Assembly: GCA_035291605.1 (NCBI GenBank)
Contig: DATDRS010000024.1
Coordinates: 1-6,419, forward strand
DNA length: 6,419 nucleotides
Source of the DNA: DATDRS01 sp035291605
GTDB lineage: Bacteria > Chloroflexota > Anaerolineae > Anaerolineales > UBA6663
Direction of reading: 5' to 3'
How positions within the stretch are numbered: position 1 is the first letter of the stretch; each line of letters opens with the position of its first letter. Below the pieces are notes generated by a model, which did no database searches, had not been told where the DNA came from, and saw only the letters and a list, made by a program, of their open reading frames with translations. The position numbers and the translations under genes were made by a program. Below, piece by piece: positions 6,068 to 6,419 of this stretch.

Positions 6068-6419
6068 ATGTCACGCAGCAACACGCGAGGCCTGATCCTC
6101 ATTCCCCTCTCGTTCGCCGCTCTGTATCTGGCGCTAAACCCCAGATATAACTCTCCGCCTCCCGTCGCCGCGCAGACGAATTCCTTTATATTCACTGCCG
6201 CGGGCGATTACGGGTTTTACCATGATGCGCCGGCGACCTTGCAACTGGTCGGTTCCACGTCGCCAGCATTTACCCTGGCGCTGGGCGATCTGAGCTACAG
6301 TTCGAGCCGGCCGGAGGCGGAATGGTGTCATACCGATTTCCCTGGGAGCCATTTCGGCTCTCGAAATTGGCAAGTATTCCGCAGCCGAGTTTTGCTGGTT
6401 TTGCCGGGATTCTTACCTG
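6068..6419 (+). CDS. Exported metallophosphoesterase-like protein, N-terminal part (runs off right edge)
   Basis: The first 117 codons are visible with no stop. Residues 1-36 are a signal peptide, 27 of the first 37 residues being identical to the beta-helix protein (RGLILIPLSFAALYLALN core, cleavage likely at VAA/Q). The mature part opens FIFTAAGDYG, with GDYG at 46-49, then ATLQLVG, then LALGDLSY, with GDLSY at 73-77, and EAEWC at 83-87. DxG and GDxxY are the first two metal-binding motifs of purple-acid-phosphatase-type calcineurin-like phosphoesterases, which hydrolyse phosphate esters outside the cytoplasm. The next expected motif, GNH(D/E), should fall about 30 residues after GDLSY, but the frame reads FRSRVLLVLPGFLP there and the other two frames do not show it either. 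The gene may therefore be frameshifted, chimeric or a divergent member. ATG 6068 is preferred by comparison with copy A; an ATG at 6056 is also in frame. Confidence 0.65.
   Translation, partial: MSRSNTRGLILIPLSFAALYLALNPRYNSPPPVAAQTNSFIFTAAGDYGFYHDAPATLQLVGSTSPAFTLALGDLSYSSSRPEAEWCHTDFPGSHFGSRNWQVFRSRVLLVLPGFLP

Larger units (their letters stand above)
5749..6178. repeat. Segmental duplication, copy B (broken SDR tail, promoter, 5' leader, signal peptide)
   Basis: Partner of 3623-4050. The order of parts is identical: dehydrogenase tail, about 95 diverged bases, TTGACA/TATAAA promoter, 16-base leader box, ribosome-binding-site hairpin, and 37 signal-peptide codons. Similarity stops sharply after the residues AAQT, where the two downstream proteins become unrelated. 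The left edge is sharp too, 18 bases after the palindromic element. Confidence 0.88.

Overview
The window reads as part of a chromosome from a GC-rich, probably aerobic bacterium, most likely a member of the Chloroflexota. This placement is inference. It rests on a secreted protein with a long Pro/Thr-rich linker followed by a C-terminal LYLPLV motif, on dispersed palindromic repeats, and on a form II CoxL-like molybdenum hydroxylase, a combination I associate with that phylum. All genes lie on the + strand.

Left part (1-3739), metabolic genes. The window opens inside the 3' end of lipB (octanoyl transferase for lipoate synthesis). A 143-base gap follows, containing interleaved inverted repeats. 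Next is a complete 771-residue molybdopterin-binding large subunit of the xanthine dehydrogenase/CO dehydrogenase family. Its AYRGAGR motif marks it as form II, so CO oxidation is not supported. The stop codon of this gene overlaps (ATGA) the start of a 327-residue extended short-chain dehydrogenase/epimerase, so the two are probably translated together. No iron-sulfur or FAD subunit is visible in the window.

Right part (3740-6419), exported proteins built on a duplicated leader. A near-consensus promoter (TTGACA-18-TATAAA) drives a 551-residue secreted protein: signal peptide, right-handed beta-helix, Pro/Thr-rich linker with a triplicated unit, and LYLPLV tail. About 2.1 kb downstream the same arrangement recurs. 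A frameshifted copy of the dehydrogenase's last 38 codons is followed by a second TTGACA/TATAAA promoter, the same 5' leader box, the same ribosome-binding-site hairpin and the same signal peptide. This second leader is joined to a different exported protein, which begins like a purple-acid-phosphatase-type metallophosphoesterase and runs off the right edge. A 101-base palindromic element lies just left of the second copy.

The most interesting point is this duplicated block (3623-4050 and 5749-6178). One promoter, 5' leader and signal peptide has been placed in front of two unrelated secreted domains, with the tail of the upstream enzyme gene carried along. I see no tRNA, rRNA, CRISPR array or transposase.
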